In this document: piece after piece, positions 16,250 to 26,274 of the stretch | Position numbering within the stretch: the first letter of the stretch is position 1 | Layout: every line of letters begins with the position of its first letter | Source of the DNA: Pseudomonas grimontii | Lineage (GTDB): Bacteria; Pseudomonadota; Gammaproteobacteria; Pseudomonadales; Pseudomonadaceae | Assembly (NCBI RefSeq): GCF_007858185.1 | Contig: NZ_VFES01000004.1 | Coordinates: forward strand, 124,001-188,000 | Direction of reading: 5' to 3' | Length of the DNA stretch: 64,000 nucleotides | Notes under the pieces: generated by a model | Seen by the model: only the letters and a program-made list of their open reading frames with translations | What the model was told of the DNA's origin: nothing | Databases searched by the model: none | Position numbers and translations under genes: made by a program

Positions 16250-17778
16250 TGAGCAATAACGCCTCCTTCACGCCACCCAGCCTGTTGATGGCCACTATTG
16301 GCCTGTCGCTGGCGACCTTTATGCAGGTGCTCGACACCACCATCGCCAACGTGGCGTTGCCGACTATTTCCGGCAACCTCGGCGTGAGTTCGGAGCAGGG
16401 CACCTGGGTGATCACCTCGTTTGCGGTGAGCAACGCCATCGCCTTGCCGCTGACCGGCTGGCTGAGCCGGCGTTTTGGCGAAGTGAAGCTGTTCTTGTGG
16501 GCCACCATTCTGTTTGTGCTGGCGTCGTTCCTGTGTGGTATTTCCACCTCGATGCCCGAGTTGATCGGTTTCCGGGTGCTGCAAGGCCTGGTGGCCGGGC
16601 CGTTGTACCCGATGACCCAGACGTTGCTGATCGCGGTCTACCCCCCAGCGAGGCGTGGCATGGCCTTGGCGCTGCTGGCGATGGTCACGGTGGTGGCGCC
16701 GATTGCCGGGCCGATCCTCGGCGGTTGGATCACTGACAGTTACAGCTGGCCGTGGATATTCTTTATCAACGTCCCCATCGGCATCTTCGCGGTGATGGTG
16801 GTGCGTGCGCAGCTCAAGAAACGCCCGGTGGCGACCAGCTACCAACCGATGGATTACGTCGGGCTGCTCAGCCTGATCGTGGGCGTCGGCGCGTTGCAGA
16901 TCATCCTCGACAAGGGCAACGACCTGGACTGGTTCGAATCCAACTTCATCATTGTGGGCGCGGCGATTTCGGTGATTGCCCTGGCGGTGTTCATCATCTG
17001 GGAAATGACCGATAAGCACCCGGTGGTCAACCTGCGGCTGTTTGCCTACCGTAACTTTCGCATCGGCACGATTGTGTTGATCCTGGGCTACGCGGGCTTC
17101 TTCGGTATCAACCTGATCCTGCCGCAATGGCTGCAAACCCAGATGGGCTATACCGCCACCTGGGCCGGCCTGGCGGTGGCGCCGATCGGCATCCTGCCGG
17201 TGCTGATGTCGCCGTTTGTGGGCAAGTACGCGCACAAGTTCGACCTGCGCCTGCTGGCAGGCCTGGCGTTCCTGGCAATTGGCTTGAGCTGCTTTATGCG
17301 CGCGGGTTTCACCAATGAGGTGGACTTCACCCACATCGCCCTGGTGCAGTTGTTCATGGGCATCGGCGTGGCGCTGTTCTTCATGCCGACCTTGAGCATC
17401 CTGATGTCCGACCTGCCACCGCACCAGATTGCCGACGGCGCCGGTCTTGCGACCTTTCTGCGGACCTTGGGCGGCAGTTTTGCGGCATCGTTGACCACCT
17501 GGATCTGGATCCGCCGGGCTGACCAGCACCATGCGTACATGAGCGAGAACATGACCACCTATGACGCGGCCACCCGCGACGCGCTGCAGGCGCTTGGTGG
17601 GGCAGGGCACAAGGCTTATGCGCAACTGGACCAGATCCTCACCAGCCAGGCGTACATGATGTCCACCGTGGATTACTTCACGTTGCTGGGGTGGATGTTC
17701 ATGGGGTTGATGTTGCTGGTGTGGCTGGCGAAGCCGCCGTTTGGCGCCAAGGCCGGGCCGGAAGCAAGCGGCCACTGA
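16249..17778 (+). CDS. emrB: EmrB-like MFS multidrug transporter (DHA2, 14 TMS)
   Basis: 509-residue proton-driven drug exporter. DHA2-family marks are the first-helix motif LDTTIANVALPTISGNLG (residues about 25-42), motif A as GWLSRRFGEVKLF, and motif C as VVAPIAGPILGGWITD. Hydrophobic segments account for about 14 helices. It is the last gene of the MarR-controlled operon and works with the adaptor and lipoprotein channel. A REPIN follows 26 bp after the stop. Substrates are probably hydrophobic weak acids or uncouplers, as for EmrAB, but the sequence does not show this. Confidence 0.94.
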   Translation: MSNNASFTPPSLLMATIGLSLATFMQVLDTTIANVALPTISGNLGVSSEQGTWVITSFAVSNAIALPLTGWLSRRFGEVKLFLWATILFVLASFLCGISTSMPELIGFRVLQGLVAGPLYPMTQTLLIAVYPPARRGMALALLAMVTVVAPIAGPILGGWITDSYSWPWIFFINVPIGIFAVMVVRAQLKKRPVATSYQPMDYVGLLSLIVGVGALQIILDKGNDLDWFESNFIIVGAAISVIALAVFIIWEMTDKHPVVNLRLFAYRNFRIGTIVLILGYAGFFGINLILPQWLQTQMGYTATWAGLAVAPIGILPVLMSPFVGKYAHKFDLRLLAGLAFLAIGLSCFMRAGFTNEVDFTHIALVQLFMGIGVALFFMPTLSILMSDLPPHQIADGAGLATFLRTLGGSFAASLTTWIWIRRADQHHAYMSENMTTYDAATRDALQALGGAGHKAYAQLDQILTSQAYMMSTVDYFTLLGWMFMGLMLLVWLAKPPFGAKAGPEASGH

Positions 17779-17804
17779 TCCGCACGGATTGGAATGCAAT
17801 CAAA

Positions 17805-18061
17805 TGTGGGAGGGGGCTTGCCCCCGATAGCGGTGTGTCAGCCAAAAATAGGCTGACTGATCCACAGCCATCGGGGCATAAGTATCTACACAACTTCAGT
17901 AGGATAACGCGTAGCAGCTGTCGAGCCTTGGCGAGGCTGCGTTTGCGGCGCGTCTGACACACCGCCGACGCAGCCTCGCCAAGGCTCGACGCTGCTACGC
18001 AGGGGGCTCGGCTCAAGATGTGTAGATACTTATGGCCATCGGGGGCAAGCCCCCTCCCACA
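17805..18061. repeat. REPIN split by an inserted element
   Basis: The left arm TGTGGGAGGGGGCTTGCCCC (from 17805) and right arm (18038-18061) belong to the common REP family. Removing 17877-18034 plus one copy of GCCATCGGGG restores a standard REPIN. This is all that the 324-bp gap between emrB and lpxH contains. Confidence 0.88.
17877..18034. repeat. 158-bp element with 16-bp terminal inverted repeats inside a REPIN
   Basis: It starts with CATAAGTATCTACACA and ends with the exact reverse complement TGTGTAGATACTTATG. Both ends are flanked by the direct repeat GCCATCGGGG (17867-17876 and 18035-18044). Inside is another palindromic pair of a third REP type, 17911-17941 and 17969-17998 (TCGAGCCTTGGCGAGGCTGC and complement). 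There is no ORF. The structure is like a non-autonomous, MITE-type insertion. Confidence 0.75.
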
Positions 18062-18102
18062 TTTTGATCTCTGTTCACATTGGATCAGTGGTGTTTGATA
18101 TA

Positions 18103-18852
18103 TCAGGCGCCAGGCAACGCCAGCTGCGGATTGACGAAGTCAAACGCCGCCAACTGAAACCCTTGCTCATCCGCCTGCAACGCCCAGCCCTGCTTGTCCC
18201 AATCCCCCAGCACAATGCGCTTGGCCGCCTGGTCACCAATCTGCAACTTATGGATCGCCGGGCGGTGCGTATGGCCGTGGACCAGGGTGCGTACGCCGAA
18301 CTGCTGCATCACCCGCGGCACTTCCTCGGGCGTGACATCGACAATGTCGTTGGCCTTCATGCGCGTTTGCGCGCGGCTTTCACTGCGCAGCTTGCGCGCC
18401 AGCCGGTGGCGGGTGCGCAACGGCAAGTGACGCAGGATAAACAGCACAACCGGGTTACGCAGGATGCGCCGCAGCTTCATATAGCCAAGGTCGCGGGTGC
18501 AGAGGCTGTCGCCGTGCATCAACAGCACGGGTTCGCCTGCGAGCTGCACGACACTCGGATCCTTGAGCAAGGTGGCGCCTGCCGCTTTGCAGAACGCCTT
18601 GCCGAGCAGGAAGTCGCGGTTGCCGTGCATGATAAAAATCGGGGTGCCGCTGTCGCTCAGCTCGCGCAGAGCCTCGCAGATCGAACGCTGGAAGGGCGTC
18701 ATCCCATCGTCGCCAATCCAGGCTTCAAAGAAGTCCCCCAGAATGTACAACGCCTGGGCGCCACGGGCGCGGCCGTGGAGCAGATCCAGAAACGCCCGGG
18801 TAATGTCCGGGCGCTCCTCTTCCAGATGCAGGTCTGAAATCAGCAATATCAC
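18103..18852 (-). CDS. lpxH: UDP-2,3-diacylglucosamine hydrolase
   Basis: Mn-dependent calcineurin-like pyrophosphatase of lipid A synthesis that converts UDP-2,3-diacylglucosamine to lipid X at the inner membrane. The 249-residue chain has every metal motif: SDLHL (D-x-H), [27 protein letters not shown] and HGHTHRP. The start is GTG at 18852, which overlaps the ppiB stop (GTGA), so it is coupled to ppiB. The ppiB-lpxH order is standard in Pseudomonas. Confidence 0.96.
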   Translation of the reverse strand: MILLISDLHLEEERPDITRAFLDLLHGRARGAQALYILGDFFEAWIGDDGMTPFQRSICEALRELSDSGTPIFIMHGNRDFLLGKAFCKAAGATLLKDPSVVQLAGEPVLLMHGDSLCTRDLGYMKLRRILRNPVVLFILRHLPLRTRHRLARKLRSESRAQTRMKANDIVDVTPEEVPRVMQQFGVRTLVHGHTHRPAIHKLQIGDQAAKRIVLGDWDKQGWALQADEQGFQLAAFDFVNPQLALPGA

Positions 18853-19352
18853 CCAACGATCTCGGCTTTCTCGATGATCACGTCTTCTGCTGGAACGTCC
18901 TGGTGACCGGCCTTGGAGGTGGTCTGCACGCCTTTGATCTTGTCGACGACGTCAGTGCCTTCGGTGACTTTACCGAACACGGCGTAGCCCCAGCCCTGGG
19001 TGTTCTTGCCGCTGTGGTTCAGGAAGGTATTGTCGGCCACGTTGATGAAAAACTGCGCGGAGGCCGAATGCGGCTCCATGGTACGGGCCATCGCGACGGT
19101 GTACTTGTCGTTGGAAAGGCCGTTGTCCGCTTCGTTCTGGATGCTTGGGCGCTTGTCTTTCTTTTCTTTCATGCCAGGCTCGAAACCGCCGCCCTGGACC
19201 ATGAAGTTGCCGATAACACGGTGGAAAACCGTGTTTTCGTAGTGGCCGGCGTTAACGTATTCGATGAAGTTGGCGACGGTGATCGGCGCTTTCTCGGCGT
19301 TCAGCTCGATGACGATGTCACCGTGGTTGGTGGTCAGTTTGACTTGAGTCAT
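18849..19352 (-). CDS. ppiB: Cytoplasmic peptidyl-prolyl cis-trans isomerase B (cyclophilin)
   Basis: 167-residue cyclophilin-type isomerase that speeds proline isomerisation during protein folding. There is no signal peptide, so it is the cytoplasmic form. The active-site pattern is present: [14 protein letters not shown], then [20 protein letters not shown] and [18 protein letters not shown]. The start at 19352 ([12 protein letters not shown]) is standard; longer frames upstream are not supported. It is divergent from glnS, with the two starts 240 bp apart, and co-transcribed with lpxH. Confidence 0.96.
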   Translation of the reverse strand: MTQVKLTTNHGDIVIELNAEKAPITVANFIEYVNAGHYENTVFHRVIGNFMVQGGGFEPGMKEKKDKRPSIQNEADNGLSNDKYTVAMARTMEPHSASAQFFINVADNTFLNHSGKNTQGWGYAVFGKVTEGTDVVDKIKGVQTTSKAGHQDVPAEDVIIEKAEIVG

Positions 19353-19502
19353 GTTCACTACTCTTTTCAGGGAATTCGTGGGTTTGGACGCCTGGGGCGC
19401 CTTACCGGGTTGGCGCAATGGCGACCAAGGCGCGCAGTTTAGCGTGCCCAGCAGGAATTTCGAGGTGGTTTTTTACCAGCGGTGCGTTAAATGCACCTCA
19501 AC

Positions 19503-19522
19503 GCTGTCAGCGCCTTGACAGC
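19503..19522. promoter_or_regulatory. Inverted repeat in the glnS promoter region
   Basis: GCTGTCA-N6-TGACAGC sits 70 bp before glnS, and a TATGAT box (about 19530) follows it. It is probably part of the glnS promoter; whether it is an operator cannot be said. Confidence 0.35.
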
Positions 19523-19591
19523 ATCAGCTATGATACGGCCTTTGTTTTATCTGGCCCCACCTGGCCACGAACCTGTCTGTTCAAGGATCCT

Positions 19592-21292
19592 ATGAGCAAG
19601 CCCACTGTCGACCCTACCTCGAATTCCAAGGCCGGACCTGCCGTCCCGGTCAATTTCCTGCGCCCGATCATCCAGGCGGACCTGGATTCGGGCAAGCATA
19701 CGCAGATCGTCACCCGCTTCCCGCCAGAGCCCAACGGCTACCTGCACATCGGTCACGCCAAGTCGATCTGTGTGAACTTCGGCCTGGCCCAGGAGTTCGG
19801 TGGCGTCACGCACCTGCGTTTCGACGACACCAACCCGGCCAAGGAAGACCAGGAATACATCGACGCCATCGAAAGCGACATCAAGTGGCTGGGCTTCGAA
19901 TGGTCCGGTGAAGTGCGCTATGCCTCCAAATATTTCGACCAACTGTTCGATTGGGCCGTCGAGCTGATCAAGGCCGGCAAGGCCTACGTCGACGACCTGA
20001 CCCCGGAGCAGGCCAAGGAATACCGTGGCACCCTGACCGAACCGGGCAAGAACAGCCCGTTCCGCGACCGTTCGGTAGAAGAGAACCTCGACTGGTTCGC
20101 CCGCATGCGTGCCGGTGAGTTCCCGGACGGCGCCCGCGTGCTGCGTGCCAAGATCGACATGGCCTCGCCGAACATGAACCTGCGCGACCCGATCATGTAC
20201 CGCATCCGCCACGCCCACCACCACCAGACCGGCGACAAGTGGTGCATCTACCCGAACTACGACTTCACCCACGGTCAGTCGGACGCCATCGAAGGCATCA
20301 CCCACTCCATCTGCACCCTGGAGTTCGAGAGCCATCGCCCGCTGTACGAATGGTTCCTCGACAGCCTGCCGGTACCGGCGCACCCGCGTCAGTACGAATT
20401 CAGCCGCCTGAACCTGAACTACACCATCACCAGCAAGCGCAAGCTCAAGCAGTTGGTGGATGAAAAGCATGTGCATGGCTGGGATGACCCGCGCATGTCG
20501 ACGCTGTCGGGCTTCCGCCGTCGCGGCTACACCCCGGCGTCGATCCGCAACTTCTGCGAGATGGTCGGCACCAACCGTTCCGACGGTGTGGTCGACTACG
20601 GCATGCTCGAGTTCAGCATCCGCCAGGACCTCGACGCGAACGCGCCGCGCGCCATGTGCGTGCTGCGTCCGTTGAAAGTCGTGATCACCAACTACCCGGA
20701 AGACAAGGTCGACCACCTCGAGCTGCCGCGTCATCCGCAAAACGAAGCACTCGGCGTGCGCAAGCTGCCGTTTTCGCGTGAAATCTACATCGACCGCGAT
20801 GACTTCATGGAAGAGCCGCCAAAAGGCTACAAGCGCCTGGAGCCGAACGGCGAAGTGCGCCTGCGCGGCAGCTACGTGATCCGTGCCGACGAAGCGATCA
20901 AGGACGCCGATGGCAACATCGTCGAACTGCGTTGTTCCTACGACCCGGAAACCCTGGGCAAGAACCCTGAAGGCCGCAAGGTCAAGGGCGTGGTCCACTG
21001 GGTGCCGGCCGCTGCCAGCATCGAATGCGAAGTGCGCCTGTACGATCGCCTGTTCCGTTCGCCGAATCCTGAAAAGGCCGAAGACAGCGCCAGCTTCCTC
21101 GACAACATCAACCCTGACTCCCTGCAAGTACTCACGGGTTGTCGTGCCGAACCCTCTTTGGGCGACGCACAGCCGGAAGACCGTTTCCAGTTCGAGCGCG
21201 AAGGTTACTTCTGCGCGGATATCAAGGACTCGAAACCCGGTCATCCGGTATTCAACCGTACCGTGACCTTGCGTGATTCGTGGGGCCAGTGA
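19592..21292 (+). CDS. glnS: Glutaminyl-tRNA synthetase
   Basis: Class I aminoacyl-tRNA synthetase of 566 residues that charges tRNA-Gln. It shows the HIGH motif in [17 protein letters not shown] and the KMSKS equivalent in [12 protein letters not shown], followed by [20 protein letters not shown], which is typical of GlnRS. The C-terminal anticodon-binding beta-barrels include [17 protein letters not shown]. The start at 19592 is preceded by AAGGA; the longer open frame upstream covers the promoter. It is followed 37 bp later by cysS. Confidence 0.98.
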   Translation: MSKPTVDPTSNSKAGPAVPVNFLRPIIQADLDSGKHTQIVTRFPPEPNGYLHIGHAKSICVNFGLAQEFGGVTHLRFDDTNPAKEDQEYIDAIESDIKWLGFEWSGEVRYASKYFDQLFDWAVELIKAGKAYVDDLTPEQAKEYRGTLTEPGKNSPFRDRSVEENLDWFARMRAGEFPDGARVLRAKIDMASPNMNLRDPIMYRIRHAHHHQTGDKWCIYPNYDFTHGQSDAIEGITHSICTLEFESHRPLYEWFLDSLPVPAHPRQYEFSRLNLNYTITSKRKLKQLVDEKHVHGWDDPRMSTLSGFRRRGYTPASIRNFCEMVGTNRSDGVVDYGMLEFSIRQDLDANAPRAMCVLRPLKVVITNYPEDKVDHLELPRHPQNEALGVRKLPFSREIYIDRDDFMEEPPKGYKRLEPNGEVRLRGSYVIRADEAIKDADGNIVELRCSYDPETLGKNPEGRKVKGVVHWVPAAASIECEVRLYDRLFRSPNPEKAEDSASFLDNINPDSLQVLTGCRAEPSLGDAQPEDRFQFEREGYFCADIKDSKPGHPVFNRTVTLRDSWGQ

Positions 21293-21329
21293 AGCCTTTG
21301 GCGGCTTTGCGTAGAAAGAAGGATTTGTC

Positions 21330-22718
<1,389 letters not shown>

Positions 22719-22735
22719 TGGGTAAACGCTGAATG

Positions 22736-22768
22736 AAAAACGCCCCGACTGGTTCGGGGCGTTTTTTT
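22736..22768 (+). terminator. Rho-independent terminator of glnS-cysS
   Basis: CGCCCCGA-N4-TCGGGGCG is followed by seven T, with matching A residues before the stem. It begins 18 bases after the cysS stop. Confidence 0.95.
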
Positions 22769-22804
22769 GCACACCGTTTTAGTGAGTGGCTCACCCGATC
22801 CAGT

Positions 22805-23129
22805 GTGGGAGGGGCGGTGCGACGATTCGACTTGCCCCCGATAGCCAAGGGTATCTACACAACTTTTCAGACCCTGACAAATCTCCCTGTGGCGAGCGGG
22901 CTTGTCCCGCGTTGGGCTGCGTAGCAGCCCCAGTAAAGAAGAACGCGGTGTATCGGACAGTCTGTAGAGGCTGGTTTTGGGGCTGCTACGCAGCCCAACG
23001 CGGGACAAGCCCGCTCGCCCAACAGCCCTATCTGCCGGGCGTTCAGCGTTGAGCATAGGACCAGTCAGCTCATCTGTAGCTGACCACCGCCATCGGGAGC
23101 AAGTCGAATCGTCGCACCGCCCCTCCCAC
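22805..23129. repeat. Outer REPIN with loop cassette, containing a second REPIN
   Basis: The arms 22805-22842 and 23092-23129 are REP sequences of the GTGGGAGGGG family. Both carry the extra 17 bases CGGTGCGACGATTCGAC (22815-22831, and its complement at 23103-23119) at the tip of the hairpin. Between the arms are a TATCTACACAACTT remnant (22851-22864) and the inner REPIN at 22890. Apart from the cysS terminator, nothing else fills the 437-bp gap from cysS to mnhG. Confidence 0.87.
22890..23020. repeat. Inner REPIN, GGCGAGCGGGCTTG family
   Basis: The left arm (22890-22932) GGCGAGCGGGCTTGTCCCGC then GTTGGGCTGCGTAGCAGCCCC is mirrored by 22979-23020. The long arms can form a stem of about 40 bp. 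The family differs from the outer REPIN. Confidence 0.88.
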
Positions 23130-23155
23130 ATTTTTAACCGTGTTCGCCTCAGCGT

Positions 23156-23494
23156 TCAGCGGCGGCTGCTGACCTCGGCCGGTACATCATCACCAGCCAT
23201 ACGCTTGCGGAACAGCGCCGTACGGGCCAGCAGCAACGTGGTCACCGGCACGGTGATCGACAGCAAAATCGGAATCAACCAGCCGTGCAACACCGGCCCG
23301 GACTTGAGCACCGAAAAATAGATAATCGACGCCAACGCCACACTCCACGCGCCCAGCGTCGAGGCCAGTGCGGGCGGGTGCATGCGCTGGAAGAAGTCTT
23401 TCATGCGCAGCAAGCCAATCGCGCCGATCAGGGCGAAGACGCTGCTCAACACCAGTAGGACCGCGACGACGATTTCCATCCATAACGGCATCAT
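23156..23494 (-). CDS. mnhG: Mrp-type Na+(K+)/H+ antiporter subunit G
   Basis: 112-residue MnhG/PhaG subunit with three membrane helices. The family pattern is visible (VFALIGAIGLLRMKDFFQRMHPPALASTLG near residues 20-50). It is the last gene of the six-gene operon. Its ATG overlaps the stop of subunit F (ATGA). All Mrp subunits are needed together for antiport in the inner membrane. Confidence 0.95.
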   Translation of the reverse strand: MMPLWMEIVVAVLLVLSSVFALIGAIGLLRMKDFFQRMHPPALASTLGAWSVALASIIYFSVLKSGPVLHGWLIPILLSITVPVTTLLLARTALFRKRMAGDDVPAEVSSRR

Positions 23495-23769
23495 TCAATC
23501 ACCTCGCCACGCAGCAGGAATTTGGCCAGGGCAAACGAGCCCACGAAGCCGAACAGCGCGATCAGCAATGCCGCTTCAAAGTAGGTGTCACTGGCATAAC
23601 GAATACCCAGCACCAGCATCATCAACATTGCCAGGATGTACAGGTAGTCCAGCGCCAATACGCGGTCCTGGGCCGACGGGCCTTTGAACAGGCGGATCAA
23701 CGTCAGCACCATGGCCAGGGAGAACAGGAACAGGCTGAACAGGATCGCATTGGAGAGCAGGGCGCTCAT
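23491..23769 (-). CDS. mnhF: Mrp-type Na+(K+)/H+ antiporter subunit F
   Basis: 92-residue MnhF/PhaF protein of three membrane helices. RLFKGPSAQDRVLALDYLYI between helices 1 and 2 is the family signature. Its start overlaps the stop of subunit E and its end overlaps the start of subunit G, so it is tightly coupled in the operon. Confidence 0.95.
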   Translation of the reverse strand: MSALLSNAILFSLFLFSLAMVLTLIRLFKGPSAQDRVLALDYLYILAMLMMLVLGIRYASDTYFEAALLIALFGFVGSFALAKFLLRGEVIE

Positions 23770-24254
23770 TCGAAGATCTCCATCAGGGGCCGCTCGTAGG
23801 TGGTCTTGAAGTGCTCGATAAACGGCGCTTCATCCTCCAGGTCGAACACGTGCAGCAGCAGGATGCTGCGGTCCAGCGCCAGTTCCGACCAGATGGTGCC
23901 GGGGACCACGGTGGTGATCATCGACAGGGCGGCGAGGCCGTTGGGGTCGCGCAGGTCCAGGGGGATTTTGACGAAGCGCGAACGCGGTGGGCGCGAGCCG
24001 CATATCAGCACGCCCCAGGCCACTTGCAGGTTGGAGACGATCACGTCGCGACCGACCACGAAGAACAGGCGGATGATCACGCCGGGGCGGCGGATGCGGA
24101 TCGGCAGCGGTCGCAGCGGCGCCATCAGCAGCGGTGCAAGGAAGCCCAGCAGCGCGCCCAGCAGCAAGTTGCCGGGGCTGACGGACAGGTTCAGCACCAG
24201 CCACAGCAACCACAACGCCAGGGACAGCCACGGGGCAGGCAACAAGCGCTTCAT
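23766..24254 (-). CDS. mnhE: Mrp-type Na+(K+)/H+ antiporter subunit E
   Basis: 162-residue MnhE/PhaE subunit with two or three N-terminal helices. The conserved soluble part includes VGRDVIVSNLQVAWGVL and ITTVVPGTIWSELALDRSIL, followed by a short C-terminal tail. The ATG at 24254 overlaps the subunit D stop; a longer frame upstream lies inside subunit D and is rejected. Confidence 0.95.
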   Translation of the reverse strand: MKRLLPAPWLSLALWLLWLVLNLSVSPGNLLLGALLGFLAPLLMAPLRPLPIRIRRPGVIIRLFFVVGRDVIVSNLQVAWGVLICGSRPPRSRFVKIPLDLRDPNGLAALSMITTVVPGTIWSELALDRSILLLHVFDLEDEAPFIEHFKTTYERPLMEIFE

Positions 24255-25933
24255 GGTTGCACCTCCAGCGCGGCGGTCTTGGCTTCGGGGCTTGGAACCG
24301 GGCGGGTCGCCATCACCGCCATGACGTAGTTCTCCGGATTGTTCAGGCTCTGGGCGGTGGCCTGGGTGTAGCGCATCAGCGGCTCGGCCTTGAAGGTCAG
24401 CAGGATGCTCAGGCCCAGCAGGAAGAAGATCGGCACGCACTCATAGCGGCGCAGCAAAGGCGATGGGCGTTCTTCCGGGGTCCAGAAGCGCTGGATGCCC
24501 AGGCGGGCGAAGGCGATCAACGAGGCCAGGCCGGACAGGATCAGCAACGCCATCAGGCCCCATGCCGCAGGGCGGATCGGGCCTTCCTGGCCACTGCCCA
24601 GGCCCAGGGGATTAACCAGTGCACTCAACAAACTGAGCTTGCCGATAAACCCGGACAGCGGCGGCATGCCGATAATCAGCAGGGCGCAGGCGACAAAGCT
24701 CAAGCCGAGGAAAGCCATGGTCCAGGGGATTACCTGGCCGACCACGGCTTTCTGCTCGTCATCCAGGTTGACGCCAGGACGCGGATGCAGCGACTCCATG
24801 GCCTTGGGCAGTGCGTCGATCTCTTCATCCAGCGGCAGGTCGTTGGCCGAGCGCGAACGCTCGATCAATTCGGCCAGCAGGAACAGCGCGCTCAGCGCCA
24901 GCGTGGAGCTGACCAGATAGAACAGCGCCCCGGCGGTCAGGCTTGGCTGGGCGAAGCCGATGGCCGACAGCAGGATCCCGGCCGAGACCAGGATGCTCAA
25001 GCTGGCCATGCGCTCCAGCCGCTGCGCCGCCAGCATTGCCAGCGCCGCGCAGATGATCGTAGCCATGCCGCCGTACACCAGCCAGTCGCCGCCAAACAAC
25101 GCCGACGCGCCGGCCTGGCCGGAGAACAGCAGGGTCCACAAGCGCAGCACGGTGTACACGCCGACCTTGGTCATGATCGCAAACATCGCCGCCACCGGCG
25201 CACTGGCCGAGGAGTAGGCGGGGGCCAGCCAGAAGTTCAGCGGCCACATGCCGGCCTTGGCCAGGAACGCGGTGGCGAGGATCGCCGCACCCGCATGCAA
25301 CAGGCCACGATCCGCCTCGGGCACCAGTGGGATTTTCAGTGCCAGGTCGGCGAAGTTCAGCGTGCCGGTCACGCCGTAGATCATCGCCGCGCCAATCAGG
25401 AACAGCGACGACGCCAGCAGGTTGATCGCGATGTAATGCAGGCCCGACGACACCCGCGCCCGGCCCGAGCCGTGCAGCATCAAGCCGTAGGACGCCGCCA
25501 GCAGCACCTCGAAGAATACGAACAGGTTGAACAGGTCCGCCGTGAGGAACGCGCCGTAGAGGCCCATCATCTGGATCTGGAACAGCGCATGGAAGCTGGT
25601 GCCGGCACGGTCCCAGCGGGCCATGGCGAACAGCAGCGCGCTCACGCCGATGATCCCGGTGAGCACCAGCATCAGTGCAGAGAGTTGGTCGACCACCAGC
25701 ACAATCCCGAACGGCACCTGCCAGTTGCCCGGAAGGTATACGCCAATCGAGCCGGGGCCGCCTTTTTGCGTCCAGTACAACAGCAGGATCGCGATGCCCA
25801 GGCCGATGACGCTGGAGAACAGATTGATCTTGGCCTTCAGCGGGCGGCGTTTTTCGCCGAGCATCAGCATCAGGGCGGCGGTGAGCAACGGCAGCAGGAT
25901 GGGGGCGACGATCAGTTGGTTGACCCAATTCAT
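24251..25933 (-). CDS. mnhD: Mrp-type Na+(K+)/H+ antiporter subunit D
   Basis: 560-residue polytopic protein homologous to the proton-pumping NuoL/M/N subunits of complex I, with about 14 helices. The Proton_antipo_M core runs from about residue 125 to 430 (VFFEVLLAASYGLML; FLAKAGMWPLNFWLAPAYSSAS with the key lysine). It has a soluble insert near 370-395 (SANDLPLDEEIDALPKAMES), somewhat longer than in Bacillus MrpD. It is coupled to the genes on both sides by overlapping start and stop codons. Confidence 0.95.
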   Translation of the reverse strand: MNWVNQLIVAPILLPLLTAALMLMLGEKRRPLKAKINLFSSVIGLGIAILLLYWTQKGGPGSIGVYLPGNWQVPFGIVLVVDQLSALMLVLTGIIGVSALLFAMARWDRAGTSFHALFQIQMMGLYGAFLTADLFNLFVFFEVLLAASYGLMLHGSGRARVSSGLHYIAINLLASSLFLIGAAMIYGVTGTLNFADLALKIPLVPEADRGLLHAGAAILATAFLAKAGMWPLNFWLAPAYSSASAPVAAMFAIMTKVGVYTVLRLWTLLFSGQAGASALFGGDWLVYGGMATIICAALAMLAAQRLERMASLSILVSAGILLSAIGFAQPSLTAGALFYLVSSTLALSALFLLAELIERSRSANDLPLDEEIDALPKAMESLHPRPGVNLDDEQKAVVGQVIPWTMAFLGLSFVACALLIIGMPPLSGFIGKLSLLSALVNPLGLGSGQEGPIRPAAWGLMALLILSGLASLIAFARLGIQRFWTPEERPSPLLRRYECVPIFFLLGLSILLTFKAEPLMRYTQATAQSLNNPENYVMAVMATRPVPSPEAKTAALEVQP

Positions 25934-26274
25934 TCCTTGGGCTCCCGGCCGTCCACATGGTCAGTGCCGGTCAGTCCCCGTGACGCCAGCAGCACCACCA
26001 GGAACAGCGCAGTCATGGCGAAGCTGATCACGATCGCCGTGAGCACCAGGGCCTGGGGCAGGGGGTCGGTGTAGTTGAGCAGGTCTTGCGGCACGCCGTC
26101 CTTGATGATCGGCTCCTTGCCGATAAACAGGCTGCCCATGCTGAAAATGAACAGGTTGACCCCGTAGGACAACAGGCACAGGCCCATCACCACCTGGAAC
26201 GTCCGCGGCCGCAGGATCAACCAGACGCCGGAGGCCGCCAGGACCCCAATGGCAATTGCGATGACTTCTTCCAT
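25930..26274 (-). CDS. mnhC: Mrp-type Na+(K+)/H+ antiporter subunit C
   Basis: 114-residue NuoK-like subunit with three helices. LRPRTFQVVMGLCLLSYGVNLFIF and DPLPQALVLTAIVISFAMTA match the MnhC family, including a membrane-buried glutamine/acid region. The start overlaps the stop of the fused subunit A/B gene. Confidence 0.95.
   Translation of the reverse strand: MEEVIAIAIGVLAASGVWLILRPRTFQVVMGLCLLSYGVNLFIFSMGSLFIGKEPIIKDGVPQDLLNYTDPLPQALVLTAIVISFAMTALFLVVLLASRGLTGTDHVDGREPKE

Noticed and set aside
15886..17799. 637-residue open frame antisense to emrB
   Set aside because: His/Arg/Gln-rich shadow frame opposite the MFS transporter, and it extends into a REP.
19547..21244. 565-residue open frame antisense to glnS
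   Set aside because: It lies wholly opposite a well-supported tRNA synthetase, and its composition and lack of motifs mark it as a shadow.
22805..23129. Possible CRISPR array
   Set aside because: The repeats are inverted palindromic REP pairs of two families, not regularly spaced direct repeats, and no cas genes are present.
24257..26074. 605-residue open frame antisense to mnhD
   Set aside because: The opposite strand encodes a clear Mrp subunit D with family motifs and coupled starts. The antisense frame is Gln/Arg/His-rich low-complexity protein typical of shadow frames in GC-rich DNA.
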